Source of the DNA: an uncultured Oscillospiraceae bacterium
Lineage (GTDB): Bacteria; Bacillota; Clostridia; Oscillospirales; Ruminococcaceae
Direction: 5' to 3'
DNA length: 11,214 nucleotides
NCBI GenBank assembly: GCA_958403605.1
Contig: CATXYA010000017.1
Span: 1-11,214 of the forward strand
Of this stretch, positions 1 through 6,045 are shown piece after piece (position 1 is the stretch's first letter; each line of letters begins with the position of its first letter). Made by a program: the position numbers and the translations under genes. The notes beneath the pieces were generated by a model. It did no database searches and was not told the DNA's origin. It saw only the letters and a list, made by a program, of their open reading frames with translations.

Positions 1-1
1 C

Positions 2-760
2 CACAAAAACGGCGTGCCCCTCATCGTGGACAACACCTTTGCCACGCCCGTGCTGTGCCGCCCCTTCGAGTTCGGCGCCGATATCGTAGTGCACTCCACC
101 ACCAAATACATGGACGGCCACGCCGTGCAGGTGGGCGGCGTCGTGGTGGACTCCGGCAAGTTCGATTGGACGAATGGCAAATTCCCCGAGCTGTGCACCC
201 CCGACGAAAGCTATCACGGCGTCACCTATACCGCGCAGTTCGGCAGCGCGGCCTATATCACGAAGGCCCGCGTGCAGCTGATGCGGGACTTCGGCATGTA
301 CCCCAGCGCCCAGGCGGCCTTTTTGCTGAACCTGGGCCTGGAGACGCTGGCCGTGCGCATGGAGCGCCACTGCCGCAACGCCGAGCGCGCCGCCGAATTT
401 TTGGCCGCCAGCGACAAGGTGGAGTTCATCAACTACCCCACGCTGCCCGGCGACCGCTATCACGCGGCGGCGCAGAAATACCTGCCCCAGGGCTGCTCCG
501 GCGTCATCTCCTTCTCCGTGAAGGGCGGGCGGGAGGCCGCCGTGCGCTTCATGGACAGCCTGGAGCTTGCCAACAATGTGGTGCACGTGGCTGATATCTG
601 CACCTGCGTGCTGCACCCGGCCTCCAGCACTCACCGCCAGCTCACTGACGAGCAGCTGGTGGCGGCGGGCATCACGCCGGGCCTCATCCGCCTCTCGGTG
701 GGCCTGGAGCACATCGACGACATCCTGGCCGACCTGCAAAAGGGCCTGGACGCCATCTGA
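2..760 (+). CDS. metY: O-acetylhomoserine sulfhydrylase (MetY type), C-terminal part, 5' end outside window
   Basis: PLP enzyme of the Cys/Met metabolism family. MetY-type members join O-acetyl-L-homoserine with sulfide (or methanethiol) to give homocysteine (or methionine) and acetate in the cytoplasm. Seen: about 252 in-frame residues with the family core LIVDNTFATP, then HSTTKY, whose Lys (codon 104-106) is the expected Schiff-base lysine. The C-terminal HPASSTHRQLT and the end LIRLSVGLEHIDDILADL are typical of the O-acetylhomoserine sulfhydrylase branch rather than cystathionine gamma-synthase. The family is about 425-430 residues long, so roughly the first 40% lies upstream of the window. 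The reading frame is intact to TGA at 758-760 and a strong terminator follows 17 bases later. The usual regulation (SAM or T-box leader) would be upstream and cannot be seen. A methionine gamma-lyase is the main alternative, but the sequence is less like it. Confidence 0.9.
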   Translation, partial: HKNGVPLIVDNTFATPVLCRPFEFGADIVVHSTTKYMDGHAVQVGGVVVDSGKFDWTNGKFPELCTPDESYHGVTYTAQFGSAAYITKARVQLMRDFGMYPSAQAAFLLNLGLETLAVRMERHCRNAERAAEFLAASDKVEFINYPTLPGDRYHAAAQKYLPQGCSGVISFSVKGGREAAVRFMDSLELANNVVHVADICTCVLHPASSTHRQLTDEQLVAAGITPGLIRLSVGLEHIDDILADLQKGLDAI

Positions 761-776
761 GGCAATCGAAAATAGG

Positions 777-818
777 AAACGCCCCGCGCTGCGAAAAATT
801 CGCGGCGCGGGGCGTTTT
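777..818 (+). terminator. Intrinsic terminator after metY
   Basis: Arms 780-793 and 801-814 pair over 14 positions (one G-U wobble) around a 7-base A/T loop. The stem is almost all G-C and is followed by TTTT at 815-818; AAA at 777-779 can extend the base of the stem. It sits between convergent genes and could also stop leftward transcripts, but the U run in that direction is poor. Confidence 0.9.
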
Positions 819-838
819 ATAATTTGTTTCACGCGGTC

Positions 839-1861
839 TTATGCGGCGGCAGAGGCCGCTTGCTTTTTCAAAGCGTCTAGTTTAGCGGCCAGGCTGTCCT
901 TGGACACGGGGAAGTCTTCATAGGTGGATTCCATCCAGATGTCGGTCTTGCCGTCGCCGTCCTGGTCCTCCTGCAAAAGGAACCGGTTGCCGGCTTCGTC
1001 ATACTCGTATTGGGAGCGGCTAATAACGCTGCCATCTTCCACGTAGCCTTCCTTCCCTGTCTGACGGCCCTCGCTGTCGTAGGTATACGTCATGTACCAC
1101 CCCGTGCCTTCCTCGTCCGCGTAATATTGCTCGCGGATGCGGTTGCCCTGCTCGTCGTAGGTGTACTCCATGCGCCCGCCCAGGCTGCCGTCCGCGTTAT
1201 AATACTGCCAGCCGAGGTCTTGTCCGTTGGCGTCATAGAGGTGCTCCTTCCAATCTCCGGGCGCACCGCTTTGCGTATAATATTGTTCCCGTATTTGATT
1301 GCCCTTGTCGTCATACGTCCACTCCGTGCGGTTGAGAGGGGCGCCCTCCGCGTCGTAATTCTGCTGGCTGACCAGCTGGCCCTTGGCGTCGTAAGAGTTT
1401 TCGAAGCAATACTCCGCGTCCTCGCCGCCGCTAAAGTTGTAACAATTGCGCAGCAGCCTGCCCGTGCGGTCATAGGTGAATTCGATCCAAGTGATGAGCT
1501 CGCCGTCCGCCTGATACAACCCCTCGCGCTGGGTGATCTCACCATTCTCGCCTTCCCGGTAGGTGCATTTCCGCCCGCCGTCGGCTGTGCCGTCGGCATC
1601 ATAAAATTGAATGCTGAGCAGCGCGCCCGCATCGTCATAGGTGTAGTCGGTCCGGCTGACGAGCGTCCCGTCGCTGTCATAGGAAAGGGACTGCGTGCAC
1701 AGCCGGATGGTGACCGTCTTGGGCAGCAAGGCCCAAACCACGGCGCCCACCAATGCAAGCAGCAGCAAAACCGCCGCGAAGATCAGAAACCATTTTTTGT
1801 GCTGGGGGGCAGGGGATGTGGTCTCCATGGTGTTGGTGGCGGACATTTCGGTATCAGACAT
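839..1861 (-). CDS. Membrane-anchored RHS/YD-like repeat protein
   Basis: 340 residues, function unknown. Seen: a short polar N-terminus (1-21), one hydrophobic segment at about 24-46 (WFLIFAAVLLLLALVG...) after HKK, which suggests a type II signal anchor with the rest outside the cell, then a repeat domain at about 55-315. The repeats have the form Y-D-x-x-G-x-x, for example YDDKGNQI at 183, YDANGQDL at 209, YDEQGNRI at 235, YDSEGRQT at 261 and YDEAGNRF at 287. These are spaced exactly 26 residues apart, with a weaker half-repeat (YxxDG) between them. This matches the RHS/YD class of beta-strand repeats; MORN-like YwqK repeats are the alternative. Residues 299-307 (DQDGDGKTD) resemble a calcium-binding loop. 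There is no RHS core closure or C-terminal toxin domain, and the protein is far shorter than polymorphic toxins. Start: ATG at 1861-1859 with AAGGAGGG upstream and a promoter at 1885-1913. It is likely a single-gene unit that shares its far terminator region with metY. Confidence 0.85.
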   Translation of the reverse strand: MSDTEMSATNTMETTSPAPQHKKWFLIFAAVLLLLALVGAVVWALLPKTVTIRLCTQSLSYDSDGTLVSRTDYTYDDAGALLSIQFYDADGTADGGRKCTYREGENGEITQREGLYQADGELITWIEFTYDRTGRLLRNCYNFSGGEDAEYCFENSYDAKGQLVSQQNYDAEGAPLNRTEWTYDDKGNQIREQYYTQSGAPGDWKEHLYDANGQDLGWQYYNADGSLGGRMEYTYDEQGNRIREQYYADEEGTGWYMTYTYDSEGRQTGKEGYVEDGSVISRSQYEYDEAGNRFLLQEDQDGDGKTDIWMESTYEDFPVSKDSLAAKLDALKKQAASAAA

Positions 1862-1884
1862 CGCGCTTCCCTCCTTTTTTCTTT

Positions 1885-1913
1885 ATTATAAAGGGCTTAG
1901 CGCTGGAAGACAA
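1885..1913 (-). promoter_or_regulatory. Promoter of the RHS-like gene
   Basis: On the minus strand, TTGTCT (1913-1908), 17 bases, then a perfect TATAAT (1890-1885). The start of transcription would fall near 1878, leaving a short leader that holds the AAGGAGGG ribosome site. Found by eye only. Confidence 0.65.
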
Positions 1914-1926
1914 GCCCCGCGGCGCC

Positions 1927-1955
1927 TTGACAGCCCCCAGATGCTCTGATATACT
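1927..1955 (+). promoter_or_regulatory. Near-consensus sigma-A promoter for the MFS gene
   Basis: Perfect -35 TTGACA at 1927-1932, a 17-base spacer, and -10 TATACT at 1950-1955 (5 of 6 bases). Transcription should start near 1961-1963. It is one of the best promoters in the window, yet a terminator-like hairpin lies only about 25 bases downstream. Confidence 0.8.
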
Positions 1956-1968
1956 ACAAAAGAACCGA

Positions 1969-2070
1969 ATGAGGCGTTATGACTGCCCGCAAAATGCAGA
2001 TTTTGCGGGCGTTTTTTTGTCTTTTGCGGGAGCATGGCGCTCTCATCCACAGAGGGGAATTTGTGTATGA
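1969..2070 (+). CDS. Possible 33-residue leader peptide upstream of the MFS gene
   Basis: ATG at 1969, 33 codons (MRRYDCPQNADFAG... to RGICV), TGA at 2068-2070. The stop overlaps the MFS start as ATGA, the usual sign of translational coupling. The terminator-like hairpin 1985-2010 lies within the reading frame, so a ribosome on this ORF would change whether the hairpin forms. Weak points: the ATG is only about 6-8 bases after the predicted transcript start, no good ribosome site precedes it, and the peptide has no known relative. A second ATG at 1979 (GAGG at 1971-1974) opens another frame that runs past the MFS start. Treat as a candidate only. Confidence 0.35.
   Translation: MRRYDCPQNADFAGVFLSFAGAWRSHPQRGICV
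1985..2018 (+). terminator. Terminator-like hairpin in the MFS leader (candidate attenuator)
   Basis: GCCCGCAAAA (1985-1994) pairs perfectly over 10 bp with TTTTGCGGGC (2001-2010) around the 6-base loop TGCAGA, followed by seven T at 2012-2018. No gene on this strand ends upstream, so it is not a normal gene terminator. The 3' arm is repeated: TTTTGCGGG recurs at 2022-2030, after the T run, so the 5' arm (1986-1994) could pair with either copy. The second pairing would prevent the terminator. A short terminated RNA of about 57 nt is the expected default product. Confidence 0.7.
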
Positions 2071-3299
2071 AATTTATCCGGCAATATTTAGGCCTGCGGC
2101 GCGAATTATACATTGTTTTCTGGGGCCGCGTGGTCACCAATATGGGGGCGCTCATCTGGCCGATGATGACGCTGATCTTAAAAAGCAAGCTGGGCTTTTC
2201 CGCCTCGGAGATCGCGGGGCTGTTGCTGCTGCTGGGCTTCGCGCAGCTGCCCTGCACGCTCATCGGCGGCAAACTGGCGGACCGGTTCAATAAGCGCAAC
2301 ATCATCATCGTGTGCGACCTCGTCACCGTCATCAGCTATTTTATCTGCGCTTTTTTGCCCATGAGCCCCCATGTGATCTGGGTGCTGGCGCTGGCAGCCA
2401 TTTTTGCGCAGATGGAATGGCCCAGCTATGACGCGCTGGTGGCCGACCTGTCCACCTCGGCGGACCGGGAGCGGGCCTACAGCCTCAACTATCTAGGGGC
2501 CAACCTGGGCCTGGTGCTGGCGCCCACCCTCGGCGGCTTTCTGTTTGCGCAGCATCTGAACCTGGCGTTCCTCATCAGCAGCCTGGCCACGCTGTCCTCC
2601 ACGGTGCTGATTTTCCTGTTCATCAAGGATGTCACGCCCGCGCAGGACGATGCGCAGGCCGGCCATTACGAGCAGACCCAGGACGGCCAAAGCATCTGGC
2701 AGGTGCTGCGAGGCAACAAGCTGCTGCTGCTGTTTTTGCTGTGCGGCGCGGTGTGGCAGCTGGTATACAGCCAATTCAATTTCCTGCTGCCGCTCAATTT
2801 GGAGCAGCTGTACGGTGAACAGGGGGCCGTCTGGTTCGGCATGCTCACCAGCGTCAACGCCGTGGTGGTGATCGTGGGCACCCCGGTGCTCACGCGGTGT
2901 TTTTCCCACATGCGGGACGTGAACAAGCTGCTGGTGGGGCAGGGTCTGATCGTGGCGGGCTTTGCCGTGTATGCGCTGGTGCAGAACGTCCTGGCACTGT
3001 ACTTTGTCTCCATGGTGGTGTTCACGGTGGGCGAGGTGTTCGACACCCTGGGCAAGCAGCCGTATCTCACCCGGCGCATCCCGTCCTCGCACCGGGGGCG
3101 GTTTGCCTCCTTTGCCACAGTGTTCGGCGGGGCGTTCCAGCTGATGGGCCAGCAGGCGGTGGGGCAGATGGCCGATGCCTGGCCCATGCGGGCGGTGTGG
3201 GCCGTCATCGTGGCGCTGGGCGCGTGCAACGTGCTGGGCTATCTTTTGCTGCGGCGCAAGGACCGCGCCGCGTATCCGCTGCTTTATCGGGAACCATAA
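2067..3299 (+). CDS. Major facilitator superfamily transporter, probably efflux
   Basis: 410 residues with about 12 hydrophobic segments, the size and pattern of a 12-TM MFS permease in the cytoplasmic membrane. The best family mark is motif A in the loop after TM2, GGKLADRFNKRN at residues 67-78, with the expected G, D and R/K positions. A hydrophilic central loop at about 190-213 separates the two six-helix halves, followed by a second-half loop region near GTPVLTRCFSHMRDVNK. The substrate cannot be read from the sequence. The mix of motif A and a terminator leader resembles drug-efflux MFS genes, so a drug or metabolite exporter is inferred. Start: ATG 2067 is preferred over ATG 2034 because AGAGGGG lies at 2051-2057 with 9 bases spacing, and the start gives a normal N-terminus. 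It is a single gene between its own promoter and a terminator. Confidence 0.88.
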   Translation: MKFIRQYLGLRRELYIVFWGRVVTNMGALIWPMMTLILKSKLGFSASEIAGLLLLLGFAQLPCTLIGGKLADRFNKRNIIIVCDLVTVISYFICAFLPMSPHVIWVLALAAIFAQMEWPSYDALVADLSTSADRERAYSLNYLGANLGLVLAPTLGGFLFAQHLNLAFLISSLATLSSTVLIFLFIKDVTPAQDDAQAGHYEQTQDGQSIWQVLRGNKLLLLFLLCGAVWQLVYSQFNFLLPLNLEQLYGEQGAVWFGMLTSVNAVVVIVGTPVLTRCFSHMRDVNKLLVGQGLIVAGFAVYALVQNVLALYFVSMVVFTVGEVFDTLGKQPYLTRRIPSSHRGRFASFATVFGGAFQLMGQQAVGQMADAWPMRAVWAVIVALGACNVLGYLLLRRKDRAAYPLLYREP

Positions 3300-3307
3300 A
3301 TAACAGG

Positions 3308-3345
3308 GGCGCTGCATCTTTTTACAGAGGTGCCGCGCCTTTTTT
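3308..3345 (+). terminator. Intrinsic terminator after the MFS gene
   Basis: Arms 3308-3321 and 3326-3339 pair with one internal mismatch and a few G-U pairs (core GGCGC with GCGCC), followed by TTTTTT at 3340-3345. It begins 8 bases after the MFS stop. Confidence 0.8.
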
Positions 3346-3354
3346 CTTGCGTTT

Positions 3355-3382
3355 TGCAACAAAATCCGCTATGGTTCGACTA
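3355..3382 (+). promoter_or_regulatory. Candidate ECF-type promoter of the sigma operon
   Basis: TGCAAC at 3355-3360, a 16-base spacer, CGACTA at 3377-3382. ECF promoters commonly show an AAC motif at -35 and CGTC/CGTA-like bases at -10 with 16-17 bases between them, so this fits self-activation by the adjacent sigma factor. A weak sigma-A alternative is TTGCGT (3347-3352), 17 bases, TATGGT (3370-3375). Confidence 0.4.
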
Positions 3383-3407
3383 ATGGTACAGGGAAGGGGG
3401 AACGGCC

Positions 3408-3914
3408 ATGCAGGAAGTGGAACGCTTGTACCGCGCGTACCGGGACGATATCTACCGATATCTGTGCGGCCTGACCCATGACCCGGCCCTGGCCGAGGAC
3501 CTGCTGAGCGAGACCTTTTTGAAGGCGCTGCAGGGCCTGTCCCGCTTTTCCGGCGGGGCCAGTGTGAAGACATGGCTGTGCAGTATCGCGCGCCACGCCT
3601 GGATCGATGAGCTGCGCCGCCGCCGGCCCACCTTTTCTTACGACGATCTGCTGGCCCAGTATCTGGCCGACGAGACGGCAGACCCCGAGATCATCGAAGC
3701 GGAGCTGGATATCAAGGACTTGGCCGAGCGGGTGCGCCGGCTGCTGGCGACCCGCAAGCCGCCCGCCGGAGAGATCGTCCTCTTGCGGGCGCAGGGATAT
3801 TCCTTCGCCGAGATCGCTCAAAAATGCGGGATCTCCGAAAGCTCGGCCCGCACGCTCGACTTCCGCACACGGCATTGGCTGCGGGAGAACATGCAAAAGG
3901 AGGAACAGCCATGA
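3408..3914 (+). CDS. ECF-family RNA polymerase sigma factor
   Basis: 168 residues, normal for an ECF sigma factor, with only regions 2 and 4. Region 2 lies at about 5-75: LYRAYRDDIYRYLCGLTHD, then AEDLLSETFLKAL and VKTWLCSIARHAWIDELRRRR, which carry the core-binding and -10-recognition helices. Region 4 lies at about 105-165, with the helix-turn-helix YSFAEIAQKCGISESSARTL that reads the -35 element. GGGAAGGGGG at 3391-3400 is the ribosome site for ATG 3408. The stop overlaps the next ATG by 4 bases, and that gene encodes a zinc-finger membrane protein, the classic sigma/anti-sigma order. It should stay inactive at the membrane until a cell-envelope signal releases it. The exact ECF subgroup and signal cannot be named from sequence alone. 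Confidence 0.93.
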   Translation: MQEVERLYRAYRDDIYRYLCGLTHDPALAEDLLSETFLKALQGLSRFSGGASVKTWLCSIARHAWIDELRRRRPTFSYDDLLAQYLADETADPEIIEAELDIKDLAERVRRLLATRKPPAGEIVLLRAQGYSFAEIAQKCGISESSARTLDFRTRHWLRENMQKEEQP

Positions 3915-4504
3915 AACAAGGGATCGTGTGCGAGATCACCTGTGACGTCTGCCGCGACCTCATCCCCCTGGTGGTGGACGGCGTGGCCAGTGAGGACAGC
4001 GAAAGCTTAGTGCGGGAGCATACGGCCCACTGCGAGGCCTGCCGCGCCTACATGCAGGAGGGCGGCCCGGTGGACCTGCCCAGCCCGGACGATGTCAAGA
4101 TTCTGCACCGGCTGAAACGGCGCATGACGGTGTCGGCGCTGGTGTTCGCCGTCATCGGCGCCGCGCTGTGCCTGGCGCTGCGCTTCAGCGTTTACCTGAT
4201 GTGGTGGATGCCGGTGCTGGGCATGCTCAGCTATGTGCTGGCGCGCAAGCGCTGGTGGCTGGTGTCCGCGGGCGTCGGCGTGCTGGCGTTCCTGGGGAAC
4301 TTCTGCTGGAACGTTTGGGAAATGACCCGCTATGCGGACGGCTGGCTGATGGTAAAAAACAGCCTTTCCTGGACGCTGCAAAGCAGTTTTCACCAAGGCA
4401 TCCTGTATTTGGTGTTGGTGGCGCTGGGCGTCTGGGTGGCGGCGCTGCTGCACTTTGCTTTCAGCGGCCTGCACTGGCATAGAGGGAAGGAGGAGCGGTT
4501 ATGA
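3911..4504 (+). CDS. Zinc-finger (zf-HC2/ZAS-like) membrane anti-sigma factor
   Basis: 197 residues. The cytoplasmic N-terminus has CDVC at 11-14 and the anti-sigma zinc motif H-x3-C-x2-C as HTAHCEAC at 37-44; His37, Cys41 and Cys44, with an upstream Cys, are the likely zinc ligands. About residues 73-184 hold roughly four hydrophobic segments (about 74-97, 99-111, 115-133 and 163-184). Many anti-sigmas have a single helix and a large outer domain, but here almost nothing projects outside, so signal sensing may occur in the membrane or through the next gene. Start: ATG 3911, chosen over an upstream in-frame start because AAAAGGAGGAA lies just before it and it forms an ATGA overlap with the sigma gene. 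Inferred role: binds and holds the sigma factor encoded upstream. Confidence 0.85.
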   Translation: MKQGIVCEITCDVCRDLIPLVVDGVASEDSESLVREHTAHCEACRAYMQEGGPVDLPSPDDVKILHRLKRRMTVSALVFAVIGAALCLALRFSVYLMWWMPVLGMLSYVLARKRWWLVSAGVGVLAFLGNFCWNVWEMTRYADGWLMVKNSLSWTLQSSFHQGILYLVLVALGVWVAALLHFAFSGLHWHRGKEERL

Positions 4505-5403
4505 AACGGTCGTCGCTGTGGCCCATCAAACAGAATTGGCTCACCCGGCTGCTGGCCCTGGGCTTGGCGCTGCTCATCATCGTGGTGCTTTTTTTGGTGG
4601 TGGACCGTCAGGTGGGCAATCCGCTGGGTTGCTGGTATACGGAAAAAAAGATCGAGGCCCATTACCGGGCGTACCATCCCGGCGTCCCCTACGTGGTGGC
4701 GCCCGCCAAATTCACCTATGCCGACGGCCAGATGCGCTATGTCTGCCACATCTATTTGAAGGGCAGCCAGGATACGGGCTTTCTGGCGTATTTCAGAGAT
4801 GGCGCGGTATTGTCCACCGAGGCGGCGGAGACGTTGAGCGGCAACAATACTTACAACCGCTTCCGGCTGCGTCTCAACGAAGAGGCCCTGACGCCGGAGC
4901 TGCGGGCCCAATCGCGCCAGGGACCCTATGCCGTCAACGCCCTGCGGGCGGATTTCTATCCCGGCGAGCGGCAGATGGCGTTCGATTTGCAGGACCCTGT
5001 CTTTCAGGTGGACGCGGAATATGACCGCGATCATCTGCCGCTGCCCACGGTTCTGTGCGCGGAATTCCAGCCCGAAAGCGGCGGCGGCACCCAGGATAAG
5101 GACCTTGCCGCGCGGCTGCGCTGGCTGAAAGAGTTGGCGGAGGAAAACGGCCAAAAATTTGATTACTACTCTGTACAGTGGTATGACGGCGTGAGCTATC
5201 CCACGGCACAGGATGTTCCATCCCGTCTGATCACGCCGTCAAGGGAAGACGCGGAAGAGGACCCGCTGCTCCGCTATCTGGCAGACCTGCCGGCGGCGGA
5301 GAAGATCAGCTATTATCCGCCCAATGCGCTGTCTCAGCAAAAGGGCAGGCTGCTCTACTCCCAGCAATCGGTCTTTTTGCCCTGTGTGGATCACGAAGGA
5401 TAA
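4501..5403 (+). CDS. YfjL-like membrane-anchored protein, third gene of the sigma operon
   Basis: 300 residues. One membrane helix at about 15-34 follows a basic N-terminus, and the rest is probably outside the cell. Residues 39-125 (GNPLG..., then a Y/F-rich stretch, SQDTGFLAYFRDG and NNTYNRFRLRL) match my recollection of the YfjL-like family pattern (GNP, S-x-D-T-x-F, N-T-x-x-R) found in Firmicutes. That link is from memory and should be tested by profile search. The second half has no motif I recognise. Start: ATG 4501, with AAGGAGG at 4487-4493, overlapping the anti-sigma stop as ATGA, so the three genes are translationally coupled. Inferred role: an accessory or sensor of the sigma/anti-sigma pair, or a co-regulated envelope protein. 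It ends at TAA 5401-5403, just before a hairpin terminator. Confidence 0.75.
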   Translation: MKRSSLWPIKQNWLTRLLALGLALLIIVVLFLVVDRQVGNPLGCWYTEKKIEAHYRAYHPGVPYVVAPAKFTYADGQMRYVCHIYLKGSQDTGFLAYFRDGAVLSTEAAETLSGNNTYNRFRLRLNEEALTPELRAQSRQGPYAVNALRADFYPGERQMAFDLQDPVFQVDAEYDRDHLPLPTVLCAEFQPESGGGTQDKDLAARLRWLKELAEENGQKFDYYSVQWYDGVSYPTAQDVPSRLITPSREDAEEDPLLRYLADLPAAEKISYYPPNALSQQKGRLLYSQQSVFLPCVDHEG

Positions 5404-5412
5404 GACGAAGCT

Positions 5413-5463
5413 AAAAGTGAGGATGCCCTGCCAGATAGGACTATCCTCACTTTTGCTGTTTTT
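5413..5463 (+). terminator. Hairpin terminator of the sigma operon
   Basis: AAAAGTGAGGAT (5413-5424) pairs perfectly over 12 bp with ATCCTCACTTTT (5443-5454) around an 18-base loop. The T-rich tail GCTGTTTTT follows. The broken T run makes it less ideal than the other terminators here. It marks the left edge of the AT-rich island. Confidence 0.7.
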
Positions 5464-5503
5464 GGGGTAAGAAAAAAGTGTTTATTTTTGGTAATTATGC
5501 GTA

Positions 5504-5532
5504 TTTACGTTAATAATGGACCGTAGTAGAAT
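5504..5532 (+). promoter_or_regulatory. Candidate promoter of the small-protein island
   Basis: TTTACG at 5504-5509 (4 of 6 consensus bases), 17 bases, TAGAAT at 5527-5532 (5 of 6). It leaves a leader of roughly 85-90 bases before ATG 5627, in which I see no clear riboswitch or terminator. Confidence 0.45.
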
Positions 5533-5626
5533 ATCTATAGGGATAGTTAATCTCTTAAAAATTGTGCGAGGCGATTCCCGCGCTTTAGCCAACAGCTATG
5601 ACAACTTTATTAGAAAGGAGTACCTT

Positions 5627-5977
5627 ATGAAATTTCGTAAATTTATATCACTAATAATCAGTTTGCTGCTTTTTTCTGCTTTTGGTATCAATGTTTTCGC
5701 AAGCACACCTGAAGCCGTTCAAACTTTTAGCGAGGATGGGAGTGCTTTTACTGAAAAAGGGATAAGTTCAGAAACAAACTCACAAATTACAAGAGACCAG
5801 CGTAGTTATTGGAAAAGCGCTGTGGTTCAATCTTATAGCGAAAAAGGGAATCCTAGTTGGTCCGATTGGCCGCAGACCATCTACTATTCGGAACCGAATC
5901 CTTATGGCAGTGGAACAGCCCATGGTACGCTTTCTTTAGCTGGCTACACACATATACAAGAAATTGTACCTGGATGA
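5627..5977 (+). CDS. Small secreted protein, paralog of the 6511-6882 product, probably truncated by an in-frame TGA
   Basis: 116 residues as encoded. Residues 1-25 form a clear signal peptide (MKFRK, a hydrophobic core, VFA before S26), so the product is exported. The mature part starts STPEAVQ and carries KGIS at 44-47 and AHGTL at 98-102. The same two motifs occur in the same order in the protein at 6511-6882, with a short shared stretch before AHGTL (PQTIYYSEP here, PLEIYVTVP there). Start: ATG 5627, with AGAAAGGAG just upstream, preferred over an in-frame start at 5516 that would bury the signal peptide. The frame stops at TGA 5975-5977, directly after PG, but it continues for 15 similar codons to TAA at 6023-6025. 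Either the gene lost its C-terminal strand by a nonsense change, or the end differs naturally. The function is unknown. Confidence 0.75.
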   Translation: MKFRKFISLIISLLLFSAFGINVFASTPEAVQTFSEDGSAFTEKGISSETNSQITRDQRSYWKSAVVQSYSEKGNPSWSDWPQTIYYSEPNPYGSGTAHGTLSLAGYTHIQEIVPG

Positions 5978-6025
5978 CACCTATTTCAAGTTACTTATAC
6001 GGGCTATATGTATTACTACGATTAA
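5975..6025 (+). pseudogene. Stranded C-terminal tail of the 5627 gene beyond the in-frame TGA
   Basis: Reading on in the same frame after TGA gives HLFQVTYTGYMYYYD and then TAA. The paralog ends PGMYQGTYRGIVTAYLNDY at the matching place: both have PG, a TYxG step and a tyrosine-rich end. The tail therefore looks like the original C-terminus of the 5627 gene, now untranslated unless the stop is read through. Confidence 0.6.
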
Positions 6026-6045
6026 AACAGGCGTAGGTGGTTATT

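Noticed and set aside
839..1861. Polymorphic RHS toxin with immunity gene
   Set aside because: Too short, no core-closing region or variable toxin tip, and no small immunity gene beside it.
1010..1891. 293-codon plus-strand frame opposite the repeat protein
   Set aside because: Its apparent periodicity only mirrors the repeats of the minus-strand gene, and it would run through that gene's promoter.
1979..2293. Alternative 104-codon ORF in the MFS leader (ATG 1979, GAGG upstream)
   Set aside because: It overlaps more than 200 bases of the MFS gene in another frame, and its protein becomes a low-complexity shadow. It could still engage ribosomes, but no product is supported.
2493..3362. 289-codon minus-strand frame opposite the MFS gene
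   Set aside because: Gln/His-rich shadow with no recognisable domain; it would also cross the MFS terminator.
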